Part shown: piece by piece, positions 1 to 8,543 of the stretch
Numbering within the stretch: the stretch's first letter is position 1
Layout: every line of letters starts with the position of its first letter
From: QHWK01 sp035315685
GTDB lineage: Bacteria; Acidobacteriota; Vicinamibacteria; Vicinamibacterales; CAVVIG01
NCBI GenBank assembly: GCA_035315685.1
Contig: DATFXR010000317.1
Location: 1-22,234, forward strand
Length of the DNA: 22,234 bases
Reading direction: 5' to 3'
The notes under the pieces: generated by a model
The model's input: only the letters and a program-made list of their open reading frames with translations
Databases searched by the model: none
Told to the model about the DNA's origin: nothing
Program-made: the position numbers and the translations under genes

Positions 1-1106
1 CGGCTGTCGCGCCCGTCGCCTGCGCTGGCGAGCCGGTTGACGTAGAAAAAGCGGTCGCCGGTGGTCGACACGCCGTCGACGGCGTTGTTGTACATGCCGC
101 GTTCGAGGACGTCGATGTACTGGCTGTCGCCGGTGGCGAGGAACAGGCGATGGTTCAGCGTGATGAACATCAGGACGGCGCAGGTTTCGGAGTAAGCCGA
201 GATGTTGGGCAGCGAGTAGGGCTCGCCGAATCCTTCATTCCCGGTCGAGCCCACGCCTCCGGTGACGTACATCTTGCGCTCCACGACGTCGTGCCACATG
301 CGTCGCGCCGCGTCGACGTAGGCGTCCAGGCCGGTCAGGACGCCGACGTCCGCGAGTGACACCATCAGCGAGGCGCAGTTGACCGCGTGACCGACCGCTT
401 CACTCTGCTCGAGCACCGGTTTGTAGGATTGATTGTGCCGGCTGCGGTTGGTCGAGTCGCCGCGTCCACGAATGTCGAGATAATGCTTCGCGAGATCCAG
501 ATGCTTTCTATCGTGCGTGGCGCGATACAGTTGCACGCAGTTGATGGCATCGCGTTCGCCGCCGGAAAACGCGGGATCGGAGGTCGCGAAGTCGTCGTAC
601 AGGCGAGCGGCGCACGCGATGGCGTTCTCGAGCAGATCCCTGCGGCCGGTCGTCAGGTAATAGGCGGCCGCGACTTCGAACCCGCTGTTGCCCGTCCATC
701 GCTCGCCGCGCAACTGCCGGATCCGATCGTCGACCACGTTCTGCAGTCGCGGATTGGGATGCGTTCTCAATGACAGGATCGCCGCTTCGAGCACGTTGCC
801 ATTCAAACCGCGCGCGGTCTCGGTGAGCTTCCGGACCTCGAGCGGAATGGTCACGGCTGCGTTGGTCTCGATCTTTCGCTTCCAGAACCGGTCGTCAAGA
901 ATCACGTCGAAGTAGGGAACCGCGCGTATCGGGTAGTCCTCGAGCGGTGTGTAGGTCGCGTCGCCGATCCGTCGCACGGCGGCGCTCTGCGCAGCCGCAG
1001 GTCGCGCGCCGGCGGCGGCCGCCTCGTCGGTCCTGGCCGCAAAGGCGATCGCGCCGGCCGCGGCCGGCGCGACTCGCAGGAAATCCCGACGGCCGATGGT
1101 GCGCAT
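1..1106 (-). CDS. GH127 (DUF1680) beta-L-arabinofuranosidase, partial, Tat signal
   Basis: The first 368 codons of this gene are present; the rest lies beyond the left edge. The N-terminus MRTIGRRDFLRVAPAAAGA is a Tat signal, so the enzyme is probably exported folded. The body matches glycoside hydrolase family 127, which releases terminal beta-L-arabinofuranose. Visible marks are a GHAV segment near residue 239, TGGVGS at 282-287, a glutamate at 291 that fits the family acid/base, and ETC at 307-309, whose Glu and Cys are zinc ligands in the family. The 16-residue spacing of the two glutamates agrees with what I recall for Bifidobacterium HypBA1. The nucleophile cysteine pair would lie in the missing part. 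An AGGAGG at 1111-1116, overlapping the upstream stop codon, supports the start. The gene is last in the visible operon, 8 nt after its neighbour. Family is fairly sure; exact sugar specificity is not. Confidence 0.85.
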   Translation of the reverse strand, partial: MRTIGRRDFLRVAPAAAGAIAFAARTDEAAAAGARPAAAQSAAVRRIGDATYTPLEDYPIRAVPYFDVILDDRFWKRKIETNAAVTIPLEVRKLTETARGLNGNVLEAAILSLRTHPNPRLQNVVDDRIRQLRGERWTGNSGFEVAAAYYLTTGRRDLLENAIACAARLYDDFATSDPAFSGGERDAINCVQLYRATHDRKHLDLAKHYLDIRGRGDSTNRSRHNQSYKPVLEQSEAVGHAVNCASLMVSLADVGVLTGLDAYVDAARRMWHDVVERKMYVTGGVGSTGNEGFGEPYSLPNISAYSETCAVLMFITLNHRLFLATGDSQYIDVLERGMYNNAVDGVSTTGDRFFYVNRLASAGDGRDS

Positions 1107-1114
1107 CTCCCCTC

Positions 1115-2803
1115 CTACCCCCCGCAGCCGGCCATGCGGAACGCGCCGATCCTCGACGAATACGTCTCGATGCCCTTGTGCAGGTAGTCGCCGACGTACC
1201 AGATCGTGCAGTCGTCGCTCGGGTCGATCGCGGTCTGCGTGTAGTCTTCCCAGCGGAGACCGTCCTGCGACGCCGCCCCCTCGACCAGCACCGTTTCACC
1301 GAGCGTGAGCGACCCGGGCGGATCGCCGGCCAGCCGGCCGGCGAACCGCTGACCTGCGAAATGCGGCGTTCCGCCAAAGGAGTACCCGATGCCGATGTTG
1401 CCCAGCCGATCGATCGCCGGGCTGGCGAGCCAGCGGTAGAACCTGTCGGGTGCGTAGGTCCCCTGCTGATACAGCGCGACGTCGCGCCGCGCGCCAATCC
1501 GGAATTCATACCAGCGGACGCCGCCGCCCCCCGCCATCGTGTTGACCGAATGCACGGCGACGATCGATTCCCGATCGCCGATGCGCCGATAGACGAGCCG
1601 CGCCATGATCTTGTCGCCCTGCGCATCGAGCCGGCGATCGAGGCCTGGCTGCGGCACACAGCTGGACAACTGTCCGTCGCACAGGTAGTGATAGGGTGCG
1701 ACGCGAACGTGCGTCGGCCCCGTCGCCGTCGTATTCGCGGCGTGCTGCCAGTCGACGTGAAACTGCCAGACGTCGATCGTGTCGGCTTCGAAGATCTTGT
1801 CGAGTTGTCTCCCGCCGGCCGCCATCATGACGTTCGGCGCGCCCGCCGGCGGCAGCTGCCTGCCGTCGATGTCCGCGTTGTTGAGGAAGTTGACGTTTTC
1901 GATGACGAGGCACTGCTCGGTTGCCGGCTCGCCTTTGATCATCCTCGCCCGATCGGCCACGCACGCATGCTTCTGCGTCGCGACCTGCTCGGAAATGCGA
2001 TCGTCGCTGGTGCTCGTCGGCACGTAGTACCCGTCGGACCAGATCGCCGGCCGTGGATAGTCGGGAAACAGCGGCCGAAGGAACTCGTAGCGGAAGTAAC
2101 CGCCGAGCGGATCGGGACCGCTGCTCACCGCGTAGCACATCGAGTACGGCCCCCGCGGCGAGTCGTCGCGGCGTCCGGCGGCCCGGTTCTGCGCAGCGGA
2201 ATCCGGTGGCGTCCCCGGCGGCACTCGCGGCGGTTGGTAGAGCGGCGCCGCCGGACCAGGCTGACCCAATCGGCCAGGCGGGCTGACATGCGCCGCTTCT
2301 CCGCCCTTCCATGCATCGGGCTGGTCCGGCCGCTCGGCGGCGCGCGAGAACAGCGGCATCACGATCAGCCAGCGATCCGCGAGTTGATCGTAGCGAACCA
2401 CCGCGTCGCCGTTGTTGCGCGATTCGCAGGCCCCGCCGAATCCCCTGAAGACGTTGTTCGTCGGCACCGGGCCGTACAGCGGCGTGCCATCCTTGGTGAA
2501 AATCGCCATCCGCGTGTTGACGATCTGCACGATGTGTCTCGGCCCGACCGCGAGACTGTTGTCCGACGGATTTCGGAGAAGCGCTGACCCGTGTGGACCG
2601 GTGAAGCCGGCGCCGAGACCGGTGAAGCTGGCAACGAGCGCCGCCGGCGGCCTGGTACCGAAAGACGTCTGTTCGACAGCGCCGCCGCCCGCCGGCACGA
2701 CGCTCGTCGGAGCGTCTGGAGGCGGCGATTGAACCCGGCCCACCGTCGACAGCAGGAGCACGACGCCCGCGACGGCGAGAACACCTTGACGACGGTAGCT
2801 CAT
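1115..2803 (-). CDS. Secreted protein of unknown function, possible beta-propeller-like
   Basis: This is a 562-residue protein with a signal peptide at about residues 1-26 (MSYRRQGVLAVAGVVLLLST). I do not recognise an enzyme family. Motifs such as DNSLAVGP (81-88), NNGDAVVRYDQLADRW (130-145) and DYPRPAIWSDGYY (248-260) recall a group of secreted bacterial hypothetical proteins with propeller-like repeats, but no catalytic residues stand out. Residues 157-219 form a proline-rich, low-complexity insert, probably a loop or linker. Several cysteines (126, 223 and later ones) could form disulfides in the periplasm. The frame stays open about 170 nt further upstream, but that part overlaps the tannase gene and looks like its shadow; the ATG at 2803 gives a clean signal peptide 8 nt after the tannase stop. 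It sits between the esterase and the GH127 gene, so a role in the same substrate pathway is possible. Confidence 0.75.
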   Translation of the reverse strand: MSYRRQGVLAVAGVVLLLSTVGRVQSPPPDAPTSVVPAGGGAVEQTSFGTRPPAALVASFTGLGAGFTGPHGSALLRNPSDNSLAVGPRHIVQIVNTRMAIFTKDGTPLYGPVPTNNVFRGFGGACESRNNGDAVVRYDQLADRWLIVMPLFSRAAERPDQPDAWKGGEAAHVSPPGRLGQPGPAAPLYQPPRVPPGTPPDSAAQNRAAGRRDDSPRGPYSMCYAVSSGPDPLGGYFRYEFLRPLFPDYPRPAIWSDGYYVPTSTSDDRISEQVATQKHACVADRARMIKGEPATEQCLVIENVNFLNNADIDGRQLPPAGAPNVMMAAGGRQLDKIFEADTIDVWQFHVDWQHAANTTATGPTHVRVAPYHYLCDGQLSSCVPQPGLDRRLDAQGDKIMARLVYRRIGDRESIVAVHSVNTMAGGGGVRWYEFRIGARRDVALYQQGTYAPDRFYRWLASPAIDRLGNIGIGYSFGGTPHFAGQRFAGRLAGDPPGSLTLGETVLVEGAASQDGLRWEDYTQTAIDPSDDCTIWYVGDYLHKGIETYSSRIGAFRMAGCGG

Positions 2804-2811
2804 GCCGACGC

Positions 2812-4422
2812 CTACGGGTTGGCGCACGCGAAGTTTGCGGCGTCGTTCGTGTCGCCCGTGCCCTTGTATTTCGCCACCTGCGGGAACGGACAGAGCGGAC
2901 GCGTCTTGTCCACGGCGCCGTTCGTCAGATGCGACGCGATGATCTGCTTCGGCGCCGTGCCGCCAGTCACCCACGACTCGATCGCCGCCATCTTGTCGAA
3001 CGTGTCGGTGCCGGCGCCGCCCTGGCAGTGGTTCATCCCCGGCACCATGAAGAGGGCGATGCCCTTCGACGCCGCGTCGGAGCCGACGGTCTTCAGGACC
3101 TTCTCGTAGTAGATCGTGCTCGTCTGCGGCGTCACCTGCTGATCGGTCCAGCCGTGATACATCAGCAGCTTGCCGCCGTGCGAGAGGAACGGCTTGAGGT
3201 TCGGGTCACCCGAGAACAGGGCGCCGCCGTCGGCCTTCGCCGCCGCCTCCATGCCCTTGGCGACTTCGAACGAGCGCCAATCCCAGCGCGGATCCTTGAA
3301 CAGGATGTTGGCGAGGCCGGAGATCGACAGGCCCAGCGGCTGCGCGCCGCCGAGCGTCGTCCACCCCAGCTCGGAACCGGGCCAGAGATGACGCTGATCG
3401 ATCGTCTTTCCGGTTCGGACATCGGTAAGCGGCGACGTGAGTACCTTCGCGGCGTTGACCTGTCCCGGCGTCAGGCAGTCGGGACCGTCGGCCCCTTTGC
3501 AGGCCAGCTTGGCGTAGTCGTAGTGGCACGTGAGCGGGTTCTCGATCACGCCGTCCTTGACACCGTCGAGCGCGTCGCACGCCTCGAGCACGGCCGCGTG
3601 AATCATCGGCAGCTTGCTCTGCGGAATCACGCCGTCGGCGTTCGCGTTGATCTGCTGGCTGACGGCGACGCGCAGCGCGTGCATGCGCATCCCGTCCCAC
3701 GCCGAAGCGCCCGCGACGATCGCATCGAAATCGTTCGGGTAGCGCTGCGCTTCGGTGATCGCCTGCCGTCCGCCGGTCGAGCAACCGTTGAAGAACGACA
3801 CCTTCGCCGAGGCGCCGTAGAACGCATCGATCACCGGCTTGGCGAACACGGTGGCTTCGTGGACCGCGCGATACCCGAAGTCGACCAGTTTCTCGGGATG
3901 ATCGAGCGCGAAGTCCGCAGTGCCGCCAGCGTGGCCGGTGTCGGTGCTCGCCGTTGCGTACCCGGCCCGCACCGCGGCTGCCATCGCCGCGTACGAGATG
4001 GCGCCGGCCCAGCCGCCGCCGCCGACCGCTTGATACTTGCCGTTCCAGTTCGCCGCTGGAAGCCAGACTTCGACCTTGATGTCCGAGTCGCTCGACGGCG
4101 TCAGCGATGCGCGAACGCGGCAGAACGCTGCGAGGCTTGCGTACGGGTTTGCGGCCGGTCCCTGCCCGCCGCCACGTCCGCGGCCCGCTGCCGCAGCCTC
4201 GGCCCCGCCGCGTGCTGGCGCCGGCGCGACGAATGCGCCGGCCGCAACCGATTCGGCGGACTCGATCTTCGCGTGCGGCAACGCGACCGACGCGAGGTTC
4301 TCACACGCCGTCGACGCCGCTGCGGCAGGCGCCACAATCGGCGTGGCGGCTGAGGCCGGGATTCGAAGGACTGCCAGACCAGCAACGAGCAGGGCGAACA
4401 CGATCGCAGATGCGAATTTCAT
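2812..4422 (-). CDS. Tannase/feruloyl esterase family protein
   Basis: This 536-residue secreted alpha/beta hydrolase belongs to the tannase/feruloyl esterase family, which cuts ester bonds between phenolic acids (ferulic, gallic) and sugars. A signal peptide covers about residues 1-25. The nucleophile lies in GCSTGG (213-218, Ser215), the aspartate is Asp427 in GWTDQQ, and the histidine is His465 in GMNHC. Cys214 and Cys466 flank the Ser and His, which is the CS-D-HC arrangement of this family, where a disulfide joins the two. A calcium-site-like segment DALDGVKDGVIENP lies at 283-296. An Ala/Gly-rich stretch at about 58-91 precedes the catalytic domain. An AGGAG 6 nt before the ATG supports the start. 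It follows the ADOP permease by 18 nt. Family is secure; whether the substrate is feruloyl, galloyl or another ester is open. Confidence 0.9.
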   Translation of the reverse strand: MKFASAIVFALLVAGLAVLRIPASAATPIVAPAAAASTACENLASVALPHAKIESAESVAAGAFVAPAPARGGAEAAAAGRGRGGGQGPAANPYASLAAFCRVRASLTPSSDSDIKVEVWLPAANWNGKYQAVGGGGWAGAISYAAMAAAVRAGYATASTDTGHAGGTADFALDHPEKLVDFGYRAVHEATVFAKPVIDAFYGASAKVSFFNGCSTGGRQAITEAQRYPNDFDAIVAGASAWDGMRMHALRVAVSQQINANADGVIPQSKLPMIHAAVLEACDALDGVKDGVIENPLTCHYDYAKLACKGADGPDCLTPGQVNAAKVLTSPLTDVRTGKTIDQRHLWPGSELGWTTLGGAQPLGLSISGLANILFKDPRWDWRSFEVAKGMEAAAKADGGALFSGDPNLKPFLSHGGKLLMYHGWTDQQVTPQTSTIYYEKVLKTVGSDAASKGIALFMVPGMNHCQGGAGTDTFDKMAAIESWVTGGTAPKQIIASHLTNGAVDKTRPLCPFPQVAKYKGTGDTNDAANFACANP

Positions 4423-4440
4423 GAACGTCTCCTGGAGCGC

Positions 4441-6900
4441 TCACTCCGCTTTCAACACCTTCATCGGCTCGACGCGCGCTGCACGACCTGCCGGCACGAG
4501 CGCAGCGACGATCGCCGTCACGAGCAGCGCCGCCGCGGCGCCCGCCAACGCGGTGACGTCGGTTGCGGCCACTCCGAACAACAGGCTCGCTATCGCCCTG
4601 CTGACGGCCAGTGCCGCGACGAGCCCACATCCTACAGCGATTGCACTCGTGGCGATGGTCTCACGCACGACCATCGCGAGCATGGCGCTCGCGCTCGCTC
4701 CCAGCGCCATGCGAATCCCGATCTCGCGCGTGCGTTGCGTCACGCTGTACGCGGTGACGCCGTACACACCGATGGTCGACAGCAACCAGGCGATCGCCGC
4801 GAACGTTGCGAGCAACGAGACGTTGAAGCGCGGGACCGCCTGCGCGATCGCCTCGTCCATCGTCCGCACGTTTGACACGGGTTCTTCTGGATCCAGCGCC
4901 TCAATCTCCCGTTGCACGGCGGAAGACAGGGTCTCCGGCGGTGCGTCGGTGCGCACCAGCGCGTACATGAAGGACGATGGAAACTGCCGGTATGAGATGT
5001 ACACCAGCGGGCGTGGCTGCTCGTTGAGCCGGAACTCCTTGATGTCCGCCGCGACGCCGACGACGGTCAGCCACCGCCCCGGCGCGTCCACCGCCCACGG
5101 CACGTCGGTCCTCGCGAACGCCGGTCGGATTCGTTTGCCAATCGGATCCTCGCCCGGCCACAACTGACGGGCCATCGTGTCGTTGACGACCGCAGCACCG
5201 TTCGCGTCTTCAGTATCGAACTCTTCGAGATCGCGGCCCCTGAGGAGGCGCTCGCCGAGAAGCCGCACATAGCCGGGACTCACGACGTCGTAGCCGACGA
5301 ACACATCGTCTGACGGCGCCTTCGGCACTCGCCCATCCACGTCCACGCGCGTCGTCATCGCCATTCCGAGAAACGGGCGAAAGCTGATCGCGCCGGCGCC
5401 GCGAACGCCAGGCAGGCGCGCGATTCGCGGGAGCAGCTGATCGTAGAAGCGCCGCGCGTGCGCCGGCTCCGGATATTTCGTCTTCGGCAGCCACAACTGC
5501 AGCGTCAGGAGGTGATCGGCCCGGAACCCGGGCTCGACCTCCTGCAGACGCCAGACACTCTTCACGAGCAGCGCGGCGCCGAACAGCAGCACGATCGCCA
5601 GCGTCAACTCCGCCGCCATCAACCAGCGGGCGGTGCGCGAACGCGGGCTGGCCGCGTTGATCCGAAGCACGTCGAGCCGCGTCGATTCGAACGCCGGAAC
5701 GAGCCCGAAGACCACGCCGGTCGCGAGCGCGACTGCCACGCTGAACGCCAGCACGCGCGCGTCGACAGTCGGCACCATCGAGCCGAACGTCCCCGCGGTC
5801 TGGTTGGTTCCCGCATGAGGCAGCAGCGGGACGAGCACGCGCACGCCGATCCACGAGATCGCGACGCCTGCAAGGCCGCCGGCCAGCCCGAGCACCATGC
5901 TCTCGATCAGCATCTGCCGGATCAATTGCGGGCGCGACGCGCCGATCGCCGCTCGAACCACCATCTCTCGTTGCCGGGCAAGCGCGCGGCCGAGGAACAG
6001 ATGCGCCACGTTGACGCACGCAATCAGCAGCACCACGGCCGAGGAAGCGAGCAGGACGATCATCGCCGGGCGGAGGTCGCGCACCTCTCGCCCTGGATAA
6101 AGCGGCGCGAGCCGCGGGCTCCAGCCGGCATTCGTCTCCGGATACTCGAGCGCAAGCTGTCGCGCGACGCCTTCCAGCTCGGTTTGCGCCTGGCTCATCG
6201 ACACGTCTGGCGCCAGCCGCGCAAACACCATCACCGATCGGTTCTGCCGCGTTCGCAGCGCAGCATCCTCGGCGAGCGGCATCCAGATCTCGAGATCAGC
6301 CTGATAGAACTGGTATTCCTTCGGCAGGACGCCGATGACGGTGAGCGGGCGCGCGTCGATCAGGATCTGCCGCCCGACGATCGAGGGATCGGCGCCGAAG
6401 CGGCGCCTCCACAGGCTCTGCGCCAGGACGACGACGTTGTCGCGCCCGGGCACCGCTTCTTCGTCGCGAAACGTGCGCCCGATCGCGGCATCGACGCCGA
6501 GCATGCGGAAGAACACCGGCGACACGCGTACGCCTCGCACGGATTCGGGTGACAACGTGGACGCGACGCTCTGCACGGAGTAGTACCAATTGCGCCACAT
6601 CGCGATCGCCTCGAATGATCGCGTCCGTTCACGCCAGTCGAAGACGTTGCCAGGCGACGGCGGCGGCTCCACATCCGGCGGGACCTTCTCCGGGTTGGTC
6701 TCGAAGATGTAGACGAGCCGAGCGACGTCGCGGAACGGCGGGGGCCGGAAGAACAGATTGTCGACGACACTGAAGATCGCGGTGTTCGCGCCAATCCCGA
6801 GTGCCAGCGTCGCGATCGTGATCGTGGTGAATGCGGCCGATTTGCGAAACATCCGCATCGCGTACCGCAACTCCTGCGCGATCGTCGTCGTGAGGATCAT
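4441..6900 (-). CDS. ADOP-family permease (MacB/FtsX-like, duplicated)
   Basis: This 819-residue membrane protein has the layout of acidobacterial duplicated orphan permeases: two MacB_PCD/FtsX modules in one chain with no ATP-binding domain. The opening QELRYAMRMFRKSAAF, then a membrane helix at about 21-47 ending LGIGANTAIFSV, is typical of the group. A periplasmic domain follows at about 50-275. The first FtsX module begins near 279 and contains REMVVRAAIGASR (311-323). A second periplasmic part leads to the C-terminal FtsX module with REIGIRMALGAS and three further helices. The start at 6900 gives an ATGA overlap with the upstream gene, implying coupled translation; the open frame further upstream lies inside that gene and is not used here. 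No ABC ATPase is encoded nearby. The transported substrate, if any, is unknown. Confidence 0.9.
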   Translation of the reverse strand: MILTTTIAQELRYAMRMFRKSAAFTTITIATLALGIGANTAIFSVVDNLFFRPPPFRDVARLVYIFETNPEKVPPDVEPPPSPGNVFDWRERTRSFEAIAMWRNWYYSVQSVASTLSPESVRGVRVSPVFFRMLGVDAAIGRTFRDEEAVPGRDNVVVLAQSLWRRRFGADPSIVGRQILIDARPLTVIGVLPKEYQFYQADLEIWMPLAEDAALRTRQNRSVMVFARLAPDVSMSQAQTELEGVARQLALEYPETNAGWSPRLAPLYPGREVRDLRPAMIVLLASSAVVLLIACVNVAHLFLGRALARQREMVVRAAIGASRPQLIRQMLIESMVLGLAGGLAGVAISWIGVRVLVPLLPHAGTNQTAGTFGSMVPTVDARVLAFSVAVALATGVVFGLVPAFESTRLDVLRINAASPRSRTARWLMAAELTLAIVLLFGAALLVKSVWRLQEVEPGFRADHLLTLQLWLPKTKYPEPAHARRFYDQLLPRIARLPGVRGAGAISFRPFLGMAMTTRVDVDGRVPKAPSDDVFVGYDVVSPGYVRLLGERLLRGRDLEEFDTEDANGAAVVNDTMARQLWPGEDPIGKRIRPAFARTDVPWAVDAPGRWLTVVGVAADIKEFRLNEQPRPLVYISYRQFPSSFMYALVRTDAPPETLSSAVQREIEALDPEEPVSNVRTMDEAIAQAVPRFNVSLLATFAAIAWLLSTIGVYGVTAYSVTQRTREIGIRMALGASASAMLAMVVRETIATSAIAVGCGLVAALAVSRAIASLLFGVAATDVTALAGAAAALLVTAIVAALVPAGRAARVEPMKVLKAE

Positions 6901-8543
6901 GATCCGCTGGTCAGCTTCAACGCGATCGTCCTCGCCTCTCCCTCTGCCAGCGATACCTTCGCCGCCTTGTCTCGCATGCGTTCGAAGAAGTCCGACAGAG
7001 ACCGGCCCGGTTCGAGGCGATCGACCGCGACGGCATAGTAATCGCCCGGCGGAAGGTTCGAGATTTTGAAGCGACCGTTCTGGTCCGGGCGTGCGATCTG
7101 CTGAAAAGGGTTGATGATCAGCCACTTTTCCCGATCCTGCGAGAACAGGACGGCGGTGTAGTCCTTCGGGACGTCGCCACGGCTGTCGGTGACGATGCCC
7201 GAGACGCTCGCAACCTTGTTCGTCACGGCGAGCTCGATGTCGGAGAGGTGATCGCCGGCCTTGAGATCAATTCCGGTGTTGGTAACATCGGCGCCGTTCG
7301 AGCGGACGGCCTGAATCCGCCACTCATCTGCCGAACCGGCCACTGAGCCCAGGAACAGGCGCACCCGGCCCGGCGCCGATCGCAACTCGAACGTGCCGTC
7401 GTCCGCGATGCGCGCCGGCCTCGACGGTGGGCCCACGCCCGTGATGCCCATCGGAAAGATCGACACCAGCATCGTCCGCGGCAGGCGCCCGCCGGCCACC
7501 GCATCGACGATCAACCGGCCGCTGATCACGGCAGCCTTGGCTGCGAACAGTTGCACGTCAGCGACATCATCCCCGTTGACGCTGATGGTCGTCGTTGCCT
7601 GCTCGGCGAAGTCCGTATCGCCGCTGCGCTGCGCGCGCAGCGCGTAGTCGCCCGGAGGCAAGCCGGCAATCGTGAACGTGCCGTCCGCACGCACCTGGGT
7701 CGTGGCCCTGGTCTCGAGCCCGCCGTTCTGCGACACGGAGATCATCGCCGGCGTCATGGGCTTGCCGTCGGCGCCAGTCACCGTGCCCGTCACCCGCGCC
7801 GCCCGGATCGTCGTCAGGCTCATTGACACGTCGGTGGCCGTCTCTCCTGCGACAATCGAGACGGGCTGCGCTTCGGCGATGTTCGTCGTGCCCGGAAAGT
7901 AGGTCGGCGCGTACGCGACGCGATCGCGCGGGCTGGCGGCGGGATTTGCGGCGGCCCGAATCGGCCACGTGGCCACGACGAAATACTCACCAGCATCGAG
8001 GCCGAACAGCCGGAACTCGCCAAGATCGTTCGTCGTCTCGATCCGGCCTGCATGCATCAGCGTGCGCGGCTGAGTGGATATGGCGCGCTGCGCCGACACG
8101 CTGACGCCTGGAATCGGCTCGCCGAGGTCGTCGACGATCCGGCCGGTGATCACTCCTCCGCGCGGCAGCGAGACGTCGATCCGCTCGACGAGTTGCCGCT
8201 CGGCGATCTCGATCGGCTTCGGTGGGTCGGTCGGCCGCTGCTGTCCGTACGCAACGATGACGAAGCTGCCCTTGCTGACGGACAGCGTGTAGCGGCCGGC
8301 GCGCAGTCCGGTGAGCTCGTATGCGCCGTTGGCATCGGTGGCAGCGGTCGATTCCTGCCGAACTTCTGCGATGCGCATGAGATGGACCTGTGCGTTCCGA
8401 AGCGGCTGACCGTTGTCGGCAGCGAACACGTGGCCACGAAGCGTTGCCGTACGCGGTGGAGCGGCCTGCGTCTGCGGCTGCGCAGTCGACGCTCTGGTCA
8501 GCGCCAGCAGGAGCGCCGTGAGAACGAGACGATGCACCGGCAT
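6897..8543 (-). CDS. Secreted carboxypeptidase-regulatory-like repeat protein (second paralogue)
   Basis: This 548-residue protein has a signal peptide at about residues 1-21 (VLTALLLALTRASTAQ). It then carries a series of carboxypeptidase-regulatory-like or prealbumin-like beta-sandwich units, each with a G-x-V-x-D/G start and a turn such as D-x-NGAYELTGLRAGRYTL (about 34-92), LGEFRLFGLDAGEYFV (about 129-190) and DGTFTIAGLPPGDYAL (about 248-303). Further units lie in the C-terminal half. No catalytic domain is present, so a structural, binding or surface role is likely. It has the same layout as the gene just upstream, including a shared Y/F-PGT-N-AEAQ segment (217-226 here), so the two are tandem paralogues. 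Its start overlaps that gene's stop by one base (TGATG) and its own stop overlaps the permease start (ATGA), so the three are probably made together. Confidence 0.85.
   Translation of the reverse strand: MPVHRLVLTALLLALTRASTAQPQTQAAPPRTATLRGHVFAADNGQPLRNAQVHLMRIAEVRQESTAATDANGAYELTGLRAGRYTLSVSKGSFVIVAYGQQRPTDPPKPIEIAERQLVERIDVSLPRGGVITGRIVDDLGEPIPGVSVSAQRAISTQPRTLMHAGRIETTNDLGEFRLFGLDAGEYFVVATWPIRAAANPAASPRDRVAYAPTYFPGTTNIAEAQPVSIVAGETATDVSMSLTTIRAARVTGTVTGADGKPMTPAMISVSQNGGLETRATTQVRADGTFTIAGLPPGDYALRAQRSGDTDFAEQATTTISVNGDDVADVQLFAAKAAVISGRLIVDAVAGGRLPRTMLVSIFPMGITGVGPPSRPARIADDGTFELRSAPGRVRLFLGSVAGSADEWRIQAVRSNGADVTNTGIDLKAGDHLSDIELAVTNKVASVSGIVTDSRGDVPKDYTAVLFSQDREKWLIINPFQQIARPDQNGRFKISNLPPGDYYAVAVDRLEPGRSLSDFFERMRDKAAKVSLAEGEARTIALKLTSGS

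Noticed and set aside
947..2587. 546-codon open frame on the plus strand opposite the operon
   Set aside because: It is arginine- and proline-rich, without signal, domain or hydrophobic pattern, and lies antisense to two well-supported genes. Long antisense frames are expected at this GC content.
2929..4353. 474-codon plus-strand frame antisense to the tannase gene
   Set aside because: It has no domain or signal, and the tannase catalytic triad is encoded on the other strand.
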